This document shows, one piece after another, positions 22,392 through 34,741 of a stretch of 64,000 nt of DNA; the first letter of the stretch is position 1, and each line of letters begins with the position of its first letter. Position numbers and translations under genes: made by a program. Origin of the DNA: Escallonia rubra (taxonomy: Eukaryota; Streptophyta; Magnoliopsida; Escalloniales; Escalloniaceae); NCBI GenBank assembly GCA_033065855.1, contig JAVXUO010000644.1:801369-865368 (forward strand). Reading direction: 5' to 3'. The notes beneath the pieces are model-generated. The model searched no databases, was not told the origin of the DNA, and worked only from the letters and a program-made list of their open reading frames with translations.

Positions 22392-25300
22392 CTACTGGTA
22401 GTATTGCCACAAGTTGCCAGCATTCCACGTTCGCGGGATTGCTTCCCCTGAAAGTGTTTCCAGTGAATAAGCGCCTGGTCTAAGCACCTTCGATACCTTG
22501 TAAGGTCCTTCCCAGTTTGGCGACAACTTCCCGACAGCAGCCTTCGGATCCGAAACTTCCAATTTTCTGAGGATTAGGTCACCAACTCTAAACATCCTCA
22601 TTCAAACCCTTCGATTATAGTATCGCGCGACTCATTGTTTTGTTGAAATCATTTGATCCAAGGCTTGGGCGTGCACATCATCTAATAGATCCAGATTTCC
22701 TCTAAGATTCTCCTCGTTTTCTGCCTCCAAAAACTGCAACACTCGAACCGTGGGGAGGCCCACTTCTACGGGCAGCAGCGCCTCTGTCCCAAAACACAGT
22801 AGAAATGACGTCTCGCCCGTCACAGAATAGGGTGTTGTGCGGTATGCCCAAAGTATCTTAGGGAGCTCATCAACCCATGCCCCCTTAGCATCATCTAGCT
22901 TTCTTTTCAATCCTTGAAGAATGGAGCGATTCATGTTCTCTATTTGTCCATTGGATTGGGGATGGGCAACTGACGTAAAACGGAGATCAATAAAAAGACC
23001 TTCACAAAAGCTTCGAAAGTTAGAATTATCGAATTGCTTTCCATTATCGGTGATCAAAACCTTTGGAACCCCAAAGCGGCAGACAACGTTCTTCCAGAAG
23101 AACTCTTCGCATTTTGATGCCGTTATAGTGGCCAATGGTTCGGCCTCAGTCCATTTTGTGAAGTAGTCGATGGCGACTATTACAAATCGTCTTTGCCCAG
23201 TAGCCATCGGAAAAGGGCCCAAAATATCCATCCCCCACATTGTGAATGGGATTGGGGAAGTTAAGATACTAAGGGGCGCTGCCAGTGTGTGCGTGATTGG
23301 GGCAATTTTTTTACATCGGTCATACCTTTTCGTGAATTTAATCGCATATTTCTGCATCCCTGGCCAGTAATAGCCTTGCCTCAAGATTTTGTGTGCCAGG
23401 TTTCTTCCACCCAAGTGTTGTCCGTAAATACCTTCATGAACCTCCTGCAACGCATAGTCTGCCTCTTTAGGGCTCAGGCACTTAAGGTACGACAGGCTAA
23501 AAGACTTCTTGTATAGCATCCCATCCACAAGAGCAAACCGAGCAACTTTATCATGTAAATTGCATGCTTCGCTTCACTTTAAAGGTAACGCTCCTGAGAC
23601 GAGGTACTGAATAATTTGGTCCATCCAGCAGGGTTCATATTCTACTACATCCACTTCCTTTGAGAGCTGAATACTTATCTCTTGGAGAAACTCAATGTAT
23701 ATTGTACGAGAGAACTCCGAAATGTCCTCGGAAGTTAGTCTTGACAGTGAGTCTGCTTGGGCATTTTAATCTCTCGGTATGTGGCAGATGGTGAAATTTT
23801 TGAACTTAGTGGCTTCCGTCCTCATGGCCTGGAGATACTGCGCCATTCTATCATCTTTCGCTCCATACTCTACCAAGATATGATTCACAACCAACTGAGA
23901 ATCGCTATGGACGGAAAGATAGTCGACTTTTAGAGAGTGTGCCAACCTTATTCCTGCTAGTAGCGCCTCGTACTCAGTTTTATTGTTTGATGCCTGGAAA
24001 TTAAAGCAGAGGGCATACTCAATCACGAACTTCTCAGGGCTGATAAGTATAAGCCCGGCTCCGCTACTCCCTACCTTGGAAGAGCCGTCGACATAAAGGA
24101 GCCAAGAATCCGAAACTTCTGAAAAAATCAACTGCGGGGGGTCTTCCGGTATTGTGCACTCAACAACAAAATCTGATAAGGCTTGAGCCTTAATTGCTGT
24201 ACAGGATTGGTACTTAATATCAAACTCACCCAGTTCCACCGACCAGTTTACTAATCTTCCCAACGCATCAGGATTTTGGAGAACTTTCCCCAATGGTTGA
24301 TCAGTCAATACAATGATGGTGTGCGACTGGAAGTATGGTCTCAGTTTTCTCGCCGATGTGACAAGGGCAAGGGCCACTTTTTCTATTCGAGGGTACCTCG
24401 TCTCCACGTCTTGTAGGACCTTGCTTATGTAATAAACATGTCTTTGCTTGCCTTTCTCTTCTCGGATTAAAACCGTGCTTATCGCTACCTCACTAATCGA
24501 TAGGTATAGGAACAAGTCCTCGCCAGTAACTAGTTTTGTAAGAAGTGGCGGGGACGATAAGTAATGCTTCAATTCCTCGAACGACTTTTGGCATTCTTCT
24601 GTCCACTCGAAATCTTTCGCCTTCCTGATAGCCTTAAAAAAAGGAAGGCATTTTTCCCTGATTTGGACATGAACCTTCCTAAAGCAGCCACTCTTCCTGT
24701 AAGCTCCTGAACCTGCTTGATTGTCTTAGGCGACTTCATGGCATGAATAGCGCCTATCTTCTCTGGGTTGGCTTCGATACCCCGCTGAGATACCATGAAT
24801 CCTAAGAATTTCCCTGACGCTACGCCAAACGCACACTTGAGTGGGTTTAGCTTCATGTTGTAAGCTCTCAGGATGTCAAAGGTTTCCTTGAGGTCTTTCA
24901 CATGAGCCTCGGCTTCTACACTCTTTACCAGCATGTCGTCCACGTATACCTCCATATTTTTCCCAATTGAATCGCGGAAGATCATGTTAACGAGGCGCTG
25001 ATAAGTTGCCCCCGCGTTCTTGAGTCCGAAAGGCATGACTTTGTAGCAATATAATCCCCGTTCTGTAATAAATGAGGTCTTGGGAATATCGTCTACGCAC
25101 ATCTTGATCTGGTTGTAACCAGAATACGCATCCATGAAACTCAACAGCTCATGACCCGAAGTTGCATCAATCAAGATATCAATTCGTGGTAGCGGGTAAC
25201 TGTCCTTTGGGCAGGCCTTGTTGAGGTCAATGAAGTTGATGCATATACGCCAACGGTCGCTCGACTTGGGTACCATCACTACATTGGCGATCCAATCAGG

Positions 25301-26593
25301 GTATGATATCTCCTCAATGAATCCGGCTGCCAACAACTTGTCAACTTCTTCCTCGATTTTTACTTGTCTTTCTAGAGCGAACGTCCTCTTCTTTTGCTTG
25401 ACCGGCTTCTTGAGCGGGTCCACATTCAACTTATGGGTGATCACTTCCGGATCAATCCCGGGCATATCAGATGCTGTCCAAGCGAATATGTCTGAGTAGC
25501 TTCGCAATAAGTCTACAAGCTTGAGCTTGAGGTCGTCTGACAAACCTGTTCCCACCCTTACTGTCTTTTCTTCGTTTCCTGGATATAACTCGATATCAAT
25601 GAGGTCTTCAGCGGGTTTGCCTCTCTCGACTTTGGTCTCATCCCTCAAATCTTCAATCATGAGGGTTTCATTGGCTCTGTTTCGGCATGACACCATGTAG
25701 CACTGCTGAGCCACCACCTGGTCTCCATTGACTTCCCCAACTCCATTCTCCGTGGGGAATTTCATTTTCATGTGGTATGTTGATACCACCGCCCTTAATT
25801 GGTTCAACGCTGTTCGGCCCAGAATTGCATTATAGGCCGAAGGAACGCGTACCACCACGAAATCTAGCATCAGCTTGGCTTGGGTCGGAGGGGCACCCAC
25901 GGTCACTGGTAATGCAATAATTCCCTCACAAGCAACAGGGTGGTTGGAGAAGCCGTAGAGGGGCGTATCTATCTTCCGTAAGCGGTCGGACGGAATGTTC
26001 ATTTTTTGAAATGCCTCATAAAAAAGAACCTCCGCCGAGCTCCCATTATCCACGAGGATTCTTTTCATGTCGAAGTTCCCAACTCGGAGTGTAACTACCA
26101 GTGGGTCGTCATGAGGTGTTCTTGTGTCTCCCACATCGTCGTCTGAGAAGGATATTACTGGGGCTAGTTCCATCTTTTGCCTTTTAGCCAACGGTCCAAT
26201 AGTGGTGAGGATTTCTCTTGCGTAAGCTTTCCGTCCTTGTCCAGATGACCCCCCTGCGGGGATCCCGCTCGAGATAGTGTTTATAACGTCCGCATTCTCT
26301 TGGGCTCCTTCTTGACGTGCTAAGGGAGAAGCTTCCCTTCTTTCCTCACGTCGATCGACATATCTTCGTAAATGTCCCCGTTTGATGAGAGCCTCTATCG
26401 CGCGCTTGAGCGATTCGCAGTTATCAGTGGTGTGGCCATGATCATTGTGGTAACGACACCATAAACTCTTATCCCTCTTGCTGGGTGCGGACCTCATCTT
26501 GTCTGGCCTTTCCAATATTTCTTTATCTTTAATCTCGTGGAGGATTCGCGACGGCTGGGCGTTCAGCGGTGTCAAATTCTTCATGTTAAGCAA
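22392..26593 (-). pseudogene. Ty3/gypsy gag C-terminus and pol (protease, RT, dual RNase H, integrase), broken
   Basis: Minus-strand segments are 26593-24569, 24572-23766, 23528-22632 and 22601-22392. In order they show a Cys/His knuckle-like WCRYHNDHGHTTDNC, an aspartic protease site VDNGSSAEVLF, and a reverse transcriptase with PFGLKNAGATYQR and YVDDMLVKS. Next come an RNase H, a second RNase H-like domain (YVDGSSKVGSSGAGLIL, NNKTEYEALLAGIRLA), and an integrase with an HHCC-type finger, a DYFTKWTEAEPLA core and ITDNGKQF. The segment ends with a C-terminal PNWEGPYKV module. Frame changes occur near 24640 (an A-rich run) and between the other segments, with stops between 23766 and 23528. The dual RNase H supports Tat-lineage placement. 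This copy cannot make a continuous polyprotein. Confidence 0.9.
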
Positions 26594-26873
26594 TTCCTTC
26601 GGACGTCGTTCATCACTCCTCGAACGTTTGGGGCCTCGTCCTCCTCTCGGGCTGTCTTCCCAATTTCACTTTCCATTTTCTTGTCCATTGTCCTCTCGAT
26701 GTCCCTTGTGGGTCTCCAAGTATTCCTCTGCCTGGATGTACTTGTTGGCGAGGAGGGCACTCATGTTCCCTGGGGGGCTCTTGTTTACCGCGAACGCAAA
26801 CTTTGAAGTGGGACGAAGCCCGCGCATAAAACTGTGTATTTTACTGACTCATCCAGGTTATCTATTTCTAATG

Positions 26874-27918
26874 TCACCGCATTGAAGCGCCCAAATATTG
26901 TGACAAGGATTCGTTTCTTTCCTGGACCACGTTGAGGAGACTTGCTGAATTCTTCCTCCGAGTTCGGCTGCTCACAAAATGCTTCTGAAACAAGTCAGAC
27001 AGCTGGGCGAAGGAATGAACGGACCTGGGTCGTAGAGACTTAAACCACGCATGCGCCGCCTTCCTTAAAGTGGTTGGGAAGGCTCGGCACATAACTGCAT
27101 CTGAGACTTGGAGGAGCAGCATATTTGTTTGAAACTGGTAGACATGCTCCCCAGGGTCTTCGCTCCCATATAAATCGCACTGTGGCATCCGAAAATTAGG
27201 AGGGAGTTTTGCCTTCTCAATTGTCTTGGAGATGGGGCATCCATAATCCTTACTTGGGGAAGTGAATTCCCTCGGGCAAGGCCCTGAAATGGTTTTATGA
27301 GAAGTTCGCCCTTGGGGGTGTGTTTTTCGTGTGAAACCATGAACTCGTCCTTGGGGACAATGTCTTTGGTCCACGCAGCGTCGACCTCGAACTTCACCAC
27401 CTGACACAGGAGACGAAGTCGTGCTGTCCTCAATTGACGTCTCGCGTCGAAAACATGAACCACTTCTGGTGACATGTTTCTCGGTCCCTTGTTCTGGATG
27501 ATAACTAGGATCAGCCTCTGGTCTATATCTTCGATCGTAGCTTGACCTTGAGGTCAATATGAGACGAAGGTCACTCGAATCCAGATGTGTCTGGTTGGTA
27601 GAAATCATCGGGGCCACCCCTTTAAGCTTTTTCTGTAGGGTGTTTACCACGCCTTTAAGTTTGTGGATTTTCCTTGTCAGATCCGCGTTTGGAGTGTTAA
27701 ACAGCTTCCGGGTCAGGCGATGGCGCAGGTCTCCCCTTTTTAAAAGAGGGGACGTGGAACGAGTTTCCTGGGAGCTGCCACTCGTCGTCGGGGTGACCGA
27801 GGTCACATTAATCCAGTCGTTTGGATGGTGTCGGTTGTCGGCCTCTTTGGCGGGAGCCACTTGATCTCGCTCGTCGATTCTGGACAGAGCGACTAGCTGA
27901 AGGTGATTGTCTAGCCAT
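26874..27918 (-). pseudogene. Ty3/gypsy gag, N-terminal part, frameshifted
   Basis: The likely start is the minus-strand ATG at 27918 (MARQSPSASRS), 33 bases past the 5' LTR edge. The frame shifts before 27808 into the 27860-26874 frame. The conserved retrotransposon gag core is visible (DPGEHVYQFQTNM, AHAWFKSL, FQKHF). A further shift or stop at 26874 separates it from the gag tail in the 26593-24569 segment. It would form the capsid of the element's particle if intact. Confidence 0.85.
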
Positions 27919-27928
27919 GTTCCTAAAT

Positions 27929-27950
27929 GGTCCCACGGATGGCGCCAAAA
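27929..27950 (-). promoter_or_regulatory. Primer-binding site of the minus-strand Ty3/gypsy element
   Basis: Immediately inside the 5' LTR on the minus strand is TTTTGGCGCCATCCGTGGG. The TGGCGCC start next to the LTR edge is the expected form of a tRNA 3'-end primer site in plant gypsy elements. The exact primer tRNA was not assigned. Confidence 0.75.
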
Positions 27951-28373
27951 TGTTACTGCTCAAATCTTGATCGAGACCACAGCTAGGAAATGAACCTGCA
28001 AAACAAAGCACAAAGTGACCACTGGGGATGTTCCGGCGGAGGCGGCTCCGATGCTAAAGTCAGAATGTTTCTATAAGGATAGAGTTCTGAATAGCTTAAA
28101 TGCACTGGGCGTGCGTGTGTGTGAACCTGTATGTGTACCTGAGGATTTTCCCATTATATAGGTCATTTCCAGACTCCTATCTTCTTTAGGACTCTTTTCT
28201 GACTGATCCTTAACGTATTAGAGCCATGTTAGGACTCTCCTTTTAGCAATTGAGTCCTAAACGGTTTCTATCACCTCTCTTAAAATCTGTCCCGATACAG
28301 ATTCCTTAGTCCACTCAAAGTCAACCATGCCACGTGTCATCAGTTGGTTAGGTGGATATATTTAGCTATATCA
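27951..28373 (-). repeat. 5' LTR of the minus-strand Ty3/gypsy element
   Basis: The 423 bp partner of 18154-18576, with the same termini. Element transcription would start here and run toward lower coordinates. Most differences from the other LTR are transitions, consistent with ordinary decay after insertion. Confidence 0.95.
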
Positions 28374-28613
28374 AAGAGTAAAGACGATAAAGGAAGATAG
28401 AGGAATACGAGATCTCTCCTTTATTGTTTTTAAGATTAGGATGGACGAGAAATATGCATTCTTTCGCCGTGTTTGTGAGTTATAAAGAAATGAAAAGTGT
28501 AGCAAGTTTTCAAGCTATTATGAATACAATGTTTTCATAGTGGAGCGAGTTTTTGTGCTTAAATGAAACTTGTACTGCTGGTATTTCCAAAAATTTCATT
28601 AAGTTTCGGTAGT

Positions 28614-29720
28614 GTTTGACAGATATTTTTTTTCTCCAGTTTTGTAAAGTGGAGAAAAAAAAAACTCCCGTTTGACAGACAATTTTCGTTTTTTTTTTTC
28701 CTTCAGTTTTTAAAATTGAGGTGTTTTAAAACTTTATTTTGGAGTTTTTGGTTTTCAGTTTTGATTTTTGTTCTGAGATCTAACCATCAAACTTCATTAG
28801 AAGCAATTTGCTATCCATATTTTAAAAAATTCATTTCATTTCATCACTTTCACTACTATCAATATTTACCCTCTATGACCTCGTCACCACTACCACCAGC
28901 AGACAACCACCATCACCACCCGGCCACTGTCCCAACCCCCCCCCCCCCACCCCCCACATTCGTCACTCTACTGTTGCACCACCACAGTCCTGCCCCACCA
29001 GCACCACCCTACCGCTGTCACACCAACAGATGTCTTACATTGTCGCCATAATCCTGTCGTTGCCACCGACAGATCTGCCTCGCCGCCGCCACCACCTCAC
29101 CACCATCGCCACCACACGCATCTGCTCCACCATTGCATCGCATCAACCAAGTGGACAACATCTAAACCACCATCTTAACCACCAAGCCCCACCACTACCA
29201 TGCATCTTAACCACCAAGCACACCGCCATAACTGCCAACGATCGATCAATGTCGGACAACATCACAATTTGACAACATCACAACCACCATCGATCAATAT
29301 AAACGCCATCAATTTCACTACTGCCAACCACCCGTCGTCTATCTTGCCGCTGTCGTCGATCTCGCCTCTCCACCGCCATCGATCTCATCAAATCTAGTTT
29401 TTGGGTGACAATAAGTCCATCGTGGTGGTTTTGGCGGTTGGTCGTGATGGGTGGTGGTTACTGGCTATGGACAGCGGTGATTCTGTAACGTGATGATATT
29501 GGTTGGTGGTAATAGAAACTGGTATTTTGGGGAAGAAGGAACATAAAGGAAAATAAAGTCCTCTTAAAAGAAACAAAAACTGGAAAGAAAAAAAACCAAA
29601 ATTGATCTATCAAACATCTATATGTTGTTTTTTTATTTTTTCAAACAAAAATCACAACTAGTTTTGATTTTTATTTTCTAAAAAATAAAACTAAAAACTA
29701 CAATGTTGTCAAACACACGC
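28614..29720. mobile_element. Possible inverted-terminal element with CCA-rich core
   Basis: The left end GTGTTTGACAG is mirrored at the right by TGTCAAACAC. Both are next to homopolymer A/T runs, which resembles other plant miniature elements. I could not find a convincing target duplication, so the borders are tentative. Confidence 0.35.
28880..29395. repeat. CCA/CAC-rich low-complexity tract
   Basis: Irregular (CCA)n/(CAC)n repeats with a C10 run near 28938-28947. They yield Pro/His/Thr/Ser-rich frames on the plus strand that should not be taken as genes. Confidence 0.85.
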
Positions 29721-32027
29721 GAACATTTCCTTTCTCTCACCTGTGCTATTAGATCCTAGTATGACACCATCTATTACTCCAAATTACGAAAAGCCAGATA
29801 ACTATACAAAAGAGTTCAACCATTTGCCTTTTCTCTCCTTAAAGCTCATAAAACATTTCTAAAGCAGTGTAAATGGTAAAAGAAGAGTATGTGTGTGAAT
29901 AACATCCCTTTTTGAAGTTGGTTCAATTAAAATAAAATCGCCCCTAGGCTAGTATCATTCAAAAGTACTTTCAGAAGCAGTATCATGAAAGGCAGCTTCC
30001 TGAAAACTGAGAAAGTAGAAAATCCATAATGGCGACTTATGTTTGTGCATGCATTTAACAGTCCTAAATTATGAAGCACCGATCTCCATGTTGTTTAATC
30101 AAAATGCATGTTCGTTGCTCTCGGTTGAACTAATCAGGAGAATCTGGTCATTAATGGAGTGTCTCTACTACTACTTGAAGTAATTAATTAACGACAAGAA
30201 GCTTCTTAACACAAGAATGTTAGTAGTTTATAAAGCAAAAATTTTACTTCTCGAGAAATGTTCTTACTTCAAACCTTGTTTCTTAGTATTACTCCCTTTA
30301 CTTTCTGTTCAAAGCTTTCTAATAGTGGACCTTTGGATTCCAAAGTCCACACTTCAATGGTTAATGTCTAAAAATAATTACTCAAATAGTTTATTTCATT
30401 GAGTGTTTCAGAAGATATAATATTTTGAAAGTTTTGAATAGATAAGGACTGAAAATGGTCAAAATGTAAATTCACACGCTACCTACTTGAGAAATAGAAA
30501 AATTAGGAGTATATAAGTGACAATATGATATGTTTTTATTGTTCTAAACATAGAGTATGCATGGACATGCATTCGGACATGTGCCACGCACCGCACATGC
30601 ACACCCGTGCAGCGGGGTAAAGGCACTATTGGCACACTTTGCACTTCGCACGTGTGCATCCTTGCTAGGAGCCTTCCCTCGAACCCAACATTTCTTTTTG
30701 CAACAAATTCAGAATAATATGGAATGAAAGGGTGTGACGGGGATTTTAACAAAAAAAATTATTTCTATTTAAATTCAAATGGCACATTTTCATGGTGTCT
30801 CTTAACTTTGTGACCGTTAAATGACACCTGCAGAACATTTAACTGTCATAATTGTTTGCACATATTCATGGCACTTGTTCGTGCACATAGGGTCTAATGA
30901 CAAACATATTTCTCACTTTAGCTTTTCACACTTTTTCTCTCAGAGTAAAGTTCTATTTGGTGATTACTCTGCAATAATCATCAGTGTTTTGCCTATTTTA
31001 TCTTGCGAGACAAATTTGCTAAAGGGAAAAATATCGCCTAATGGAAAGATGCATAACATTCGACTCATGCAATCTCCATATACTGCAATTTCTATAACAC
31101 TTTTTTTTTAGTGATCGTAATATGATATCAAAGTTTTTTCTTTCTATTCTTTTTTCTTTTGTGGGGGGGTTGGTGTTTGGTCGTTGCAGTTATAGATTAT
31201 GTTGAGGCTTGCTGAAATTCAAAGTTTGGTGGCAATAATAGATGGCCATGACCATATTATAGAGGCACCAACTTTTACATTATGGGGGGGACGTTAGGAA
31301 AGTCTGGTAAGTTCTAGGAACAACTAACATAACAGCAAGGGCAGGGTGCAGTTTGATTCCAAAAGCCAACTACTAATTGCTTTGTTTATGAATCATGCAT
31401 GACAGCTTTCATATAGTCATTTGGTATGGCAGAAAAGCTCTGAAATGTGCTTATCTTTGCTTGTAATATAACCTTTGAGCCTATAACATTGGGACCTACT
31501 ACTAGTGTGACGATGCTGGAACGTACCAATTAGTGGCTTCACCAACATAATCATCTTTGCAGAGTAGTTAACTTCTTAAACATAATACTTTCCATGTCTG
31601 TGAAAGTGTTAATGATTGAAGTAGTGAAATTACCAAATTATCATGCTGATGCTTGCTTAGCGATCAAGTCGCATTCTTACACTAGTCTTGATGGAGCTGA
31701 AATGCCCGTGTAACAAGTTCAACTATTCATTGAACAGTCCTTGCGTTAACTGGTTCCACATCCCCAATCAAGCCTTCCCATCTTTCTTTTGTCAAGAAAT
31801 TGGCCTTAAATGTCATCAATTAGAACCAAAGCAACATCTTCTAGCGGGGAAAAAAAGCAGCCTAGTAAAGAGCAATCTTGTCATAAAAGAACTTAACGAT
31901 AGTTGAGACCATTGTTAAAAGGTTACTTTGAAATTCTAGCTCATGACTTTAAGGTCGCAAAGAGCACTATGGTCTCCCTGTCATCATTTAGTCTCGCTAA
32001 TAAGGTGTGAGAGTCCGATAACAGTAG

Positions 32028-32055
<28 letters not shown>
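32028..32055. repeat. (AT)14 microsatellite
   Basis: Perfect alternating AT over 28 bp in an AT-rich intergenic region. It is likely polymorphic between individuals. Confidence 0.95.
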
Positions 32056-32059
<4 letters not shown>

Positions 32060-32966
32060 ACTGTGCTCTTTTATACAAGAACGTATATGTGAATATCTAG
32101 GAAAGGCAGGGTGCTTAGAATAAGAGGCTCTAATTCCCATTAAATATCAAAAGCCAATAATGCACACGATTTTGGCTAAATCAAAATTTTTGTCACCAAA
32201 GAAAAAAATGTCACTAATACTTTTTTTTTGTTGATAAAAATGATGGGTTTAACAGAAAGTATTACTCCTCGAAGACCTACAAAACCGTCACTTACATCTT
32301 GGTAAGAGAAACATGTGTGGAGCACACAAAGGGTGCAGACGTAAGTTTGTCACCACATGAGCTAGAGACGGGATGACAAAAAAATAAATTTAATTAAAAA
32401 AATTCCAATTCAACCACGTCCGGATTATATAATATGCATGGACGTGGATGATTCAACCTGTCATCAATTTTTCAGACGTGACAATGTGGCTGACTATTCA
32501 ATGCCACCCCCAAGCAAATGAGTCAAGTAGTAGGAGACACATAACCAACTGGCCTCTAATTCAATACCAGACGACTAGACTAGATGAACACAACACACCA
32601 CACCACGTACAGACAGCCCGGCCAAAGGGCTTTATGTCTTTAATTCTGAAACACTCCCTATCCCTTCTCCTCTACGAGGTCCTTGCAAGTCGATTAGATA
32701 TGGAAACGTAAGCACAACTTGAATGCGGGAACAGAGCTTCTGACACCCAGCCCCCGTGAAACCCCCACTCATCAAAAAGATCTCTGCACCTCAAAAAGTG
32801 GTAAAGCAAAAGAAGGGAAAAGGGACAAAATCCCCTTCTTTTTTACTGCTTGTATTCTTCCTCACCCACATTCGAATCATTTATTCTCAGCAACAAACTT
32901 CAAAACCAAGTTGCTGCTAGCAGCAACATTATTATCAGTTAGCACGAGCAATACACGCTAACAGAA

Positions 32967-34247
32967 ATGTCTGTATCTTCTTCTTCTTCTTATCTCCTTC
33001 TGTTACTAGTAACTGTTGCAGGGTTCTTCTTCTTTCATGGCAATTCAGCTACTTACTGGCAAGATGTAGAGGTTTTGAAACAGCTCAGGAGCGGACTCGA
33101 CCCCAGCTCTGTGAGTCCCGGCTCGTGCTTGAGCTCGTGGGACTTCACCCTCGACCCGTGTGACAGCCTCTTTGGTGAGAAGTTCACTTGCGGGTTCCGG
33201 TGCGACGTCGTGGACTCTTCCACCGCCAGCCGGGTCACCGAACTCACCCTCGACCAGGCGGGTTACTCGGGCTCACTGGCTTCCGCGTCGTGGAACCTCC
33301 CTTACCTCCAGACGCTCGACCTCTCCAACAACAAGTTCGCCGGGCCAATCCCCGACTCGCTCTCGAATCTGACCGGGTTGCAGCGGCTCGTTCTCTCCGG
33401 CAACTCGCTCTCCGACTCAGTCCCGAGCTCGCTCGGCTCGCTCGCGAGCCTCGAGGAGATTTACCTCGACAACAACAACCTACGTGGTACGATCCCGTCA
33501 AGTCTCAACGGTCTGAACAATTTAAAAAGGCTCGAGCTCCAACACAACCAACTCAGCGGCCAGTTTCCTGACCTGAGTCAACTCAGTAACCTGAACTTCC
33601 TGGACGCCAGCGATAACGAAATCTACGGCGAGCTCCCGGCGAACTTCCCGGCATCCCTAATGGAGCTCTCCGCGAGAAACAATCAAATAGAAGGGAACAT
33701 TCCGGTGAGTCTGCTCAACTCGGCTTATCTACAAGTAATGGACCTGAGTCACAACAGACTCAGCGGGCCGGCCCCGTCAGGTCTGTTCACCCACCCGTTG
33801 CTCCAACAACTAACCCTCTCGGACAACCAGTTCGGGTCGATCCAGTTACCCGTAAACTGGGCCAAAATACTACAGAGCCAGCTCATAGCAGTGGACATGA
33901 GCAACAACGAGATCCGTGGGCTCCTACCGGATTTCATGGGCTGGATGCCGCAATTATCGGCGTTGTCGCTGGAGAACAACAAGCTGTCAGGTATGATACC
34001 GGTCCAGTACGCCATGAAGACGGCGGGTCCGGGTGAAGGGGTGTCTGGTTTCGAGAGGCTGTTGTTGGGGGGGAACTATCTCTTCGGGGCAATACCGGGT
34101 CCTCTGTTGGGTATGAAGCCGGGATCGGCAACGGTGAGTTTGGGGGATAACTGCCTGTACAGGTGCCCGGCAAGGTTCTTCTTCTGTCAGGGAGGGGAGC
34201 AGAAGACGTTAACGGAGTGCAAGATTTTTGGGCCTGTGATTCCTTGA
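32967..34247 (+). CDS. Secreted leucine-rich repeat protein (426 aa, no kinase)
   Basis: Intronless frame. The first about 28 residues form a signal peptide (Ser-rich start, then LLLLLVTVAGFFFF). An N-terminal LRR cap follows (YWQDVEVLKQLRSGLDP, with paired Cys around SCLSSWDFTLDPC and CGFRCD). Then come about 10-11 plant-type LRRs with LxxLxLSxNxLxGxIP signatures, such as LQTLDLSNNKFAGPIP and LQVMDLSHNRLSGPAP. A C-terminal Cys cluster (DNCLYRCPARFFFC) closes the solenoid. No transmembrane helix or kinase follows, so an apoplastic or wall-associated role, or a co-receptor-like role, is likely. The specific ligand is unknown. The coding sequence is much GC-richer than its flanks, with strong C/G at third positions early in the gene. 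The start is the first ATG before the signal peptide. Confidence 0.9.
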   Translation: MSVSSSSSYLLLLLVTVAGFFFFHGNSATYWQDVEVLKQLRSGLDPSSVSPGSCLSSWDFTLDPCDSLFGEKFTCGFRCDVVDSSTASRVTELTLDQAGYSGSLASASWNLPYLQTLDLSNNKFAGPIPDSLSNLTGLQRLVLSGNSLSDSVPSSLGSLASLEEIYLDNNNLRGTIPSSLNGLNNLKRLELQHNQLSGQFPDLSQLSNLNFLDASDNEIYGELPANFPASLMELSARNNQIEGNIPVSLLNSAYLQVMDLSHNRLSGPAPSGLFTHPLLQQLTLSDNQFGSIQLPVNWAKILQSQLIAVDMSNNEIRGLLPDFMGWMPQLSALSLENNKLSGMIPVQYAMKTAGPGEGVSGFERLLLGGNYLFGAIPGPLLGMKPGSATVSLGDNCLYRCPARFFFCQGGEQKTLTECKIFGPVIP

Positions 34248-34403
34248 AAAGTGTGGGTGGTGGACTCTGGTTCGGGGAATTCGTATTTGCTTAATTTGTT
34301 TGGTGTTCCGATTTTTGTATTAAAGCGGGAGATAACGGTGGCCAGGTGTAGTTAAGGTAAGGTTAGTCAAGTTTGTTAATATTATTATGTGTAGAAGTGA
34401 TGC

Positions 34404-34409
34404 AATAAA
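34404..34409 (+). terminator. Polyadenylation signal of the LRR gene
   Basis: AATAAA lies about 157 bases after the stop codon at 34247, a normal distance for a plant 3' UTR. Its use is inferred. Confidence 0.5.
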
Positions 34410-34741
34410 ATTAGGTGGAAGAGACCACGTGCCTTCCTTTTTCATGTACGGTACTTGTGAATCAACTTTTGTGTAACATGGGGGCTTTGTCGAGGGGTCA
34501 CGGGAAGTGTTAAATACAGCAATCCCTCCTGAATTATGGACTTGGGCGACTCAGTGCAAGGCCAGATACGTATCCTGTTGAGTAAGTTCCCATTAACTAT
34601 AAATTTTATCACACGTTTAGATCAAGCTCACATTACAGGTGGGATAGTATTATCTTGCTGCCTTCACTATCGGCGACGGCAGCAATCACCATCTGACCAT
34701 CCTAAATTCACCACCACACCACCTATCAGCACGCCCGCCAC

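Larger units (their letters stand above)
18154..28373 (-). mobile_element. Ty3/gypsy (Tat-lineage) LTR retrotransposon, complete but decayed
   Basis: The 10.2 kb element is bounded by two 423 bp LTRs that begin TG and end CA. It is flanked by the 5 bp target duplication AAGAG (18149-18153 and 28374-28378). Coding order on the minus strand is gag, protease, reverse transcriptase, RNase H, a second RNase H-like domain, and integrase. This is the Tat-lineage layout. About 3.8 kb lies between the integrase end and the 3' LTR. It contains a plus-strand (antisense) multi-exon gene and a minisatellite. All sense reading frames carry frameshifts or stops, so the copy is not autonomous. The LTRs differ at about 19 of 423 positions by eye. 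Confidence 0.95.
28379..32960. other. Intergenic region upstream of the first LRR gene
   Basis: AT-rich, with no supported gene. It contains a possible inverted-end element with a CCA-rich core (28614-29720) and an (AT)n microsatellite. The last about 200 bp is the likely promoter and leader of the LRR gene at 32967. Short frames around 30821, 31688, 32448 and 32719 show no recognisable domain. Confidence 0.5.

Noticed and set aside
28716-29397. Pro/His/Thr-rich frames that resemble a cell-wall protein
   Set aside because: They follow a CCA/CAC low-complexity tract, with no signal peptide or regular Ser-Pro4 motif.
33188-34173. Alternative frames within the first LRR gene, up to 127 codons
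   Set aside because: Shadows in GC-rich coding DNA. The LRR frame is continuous with a signal peptide and regular repeats.
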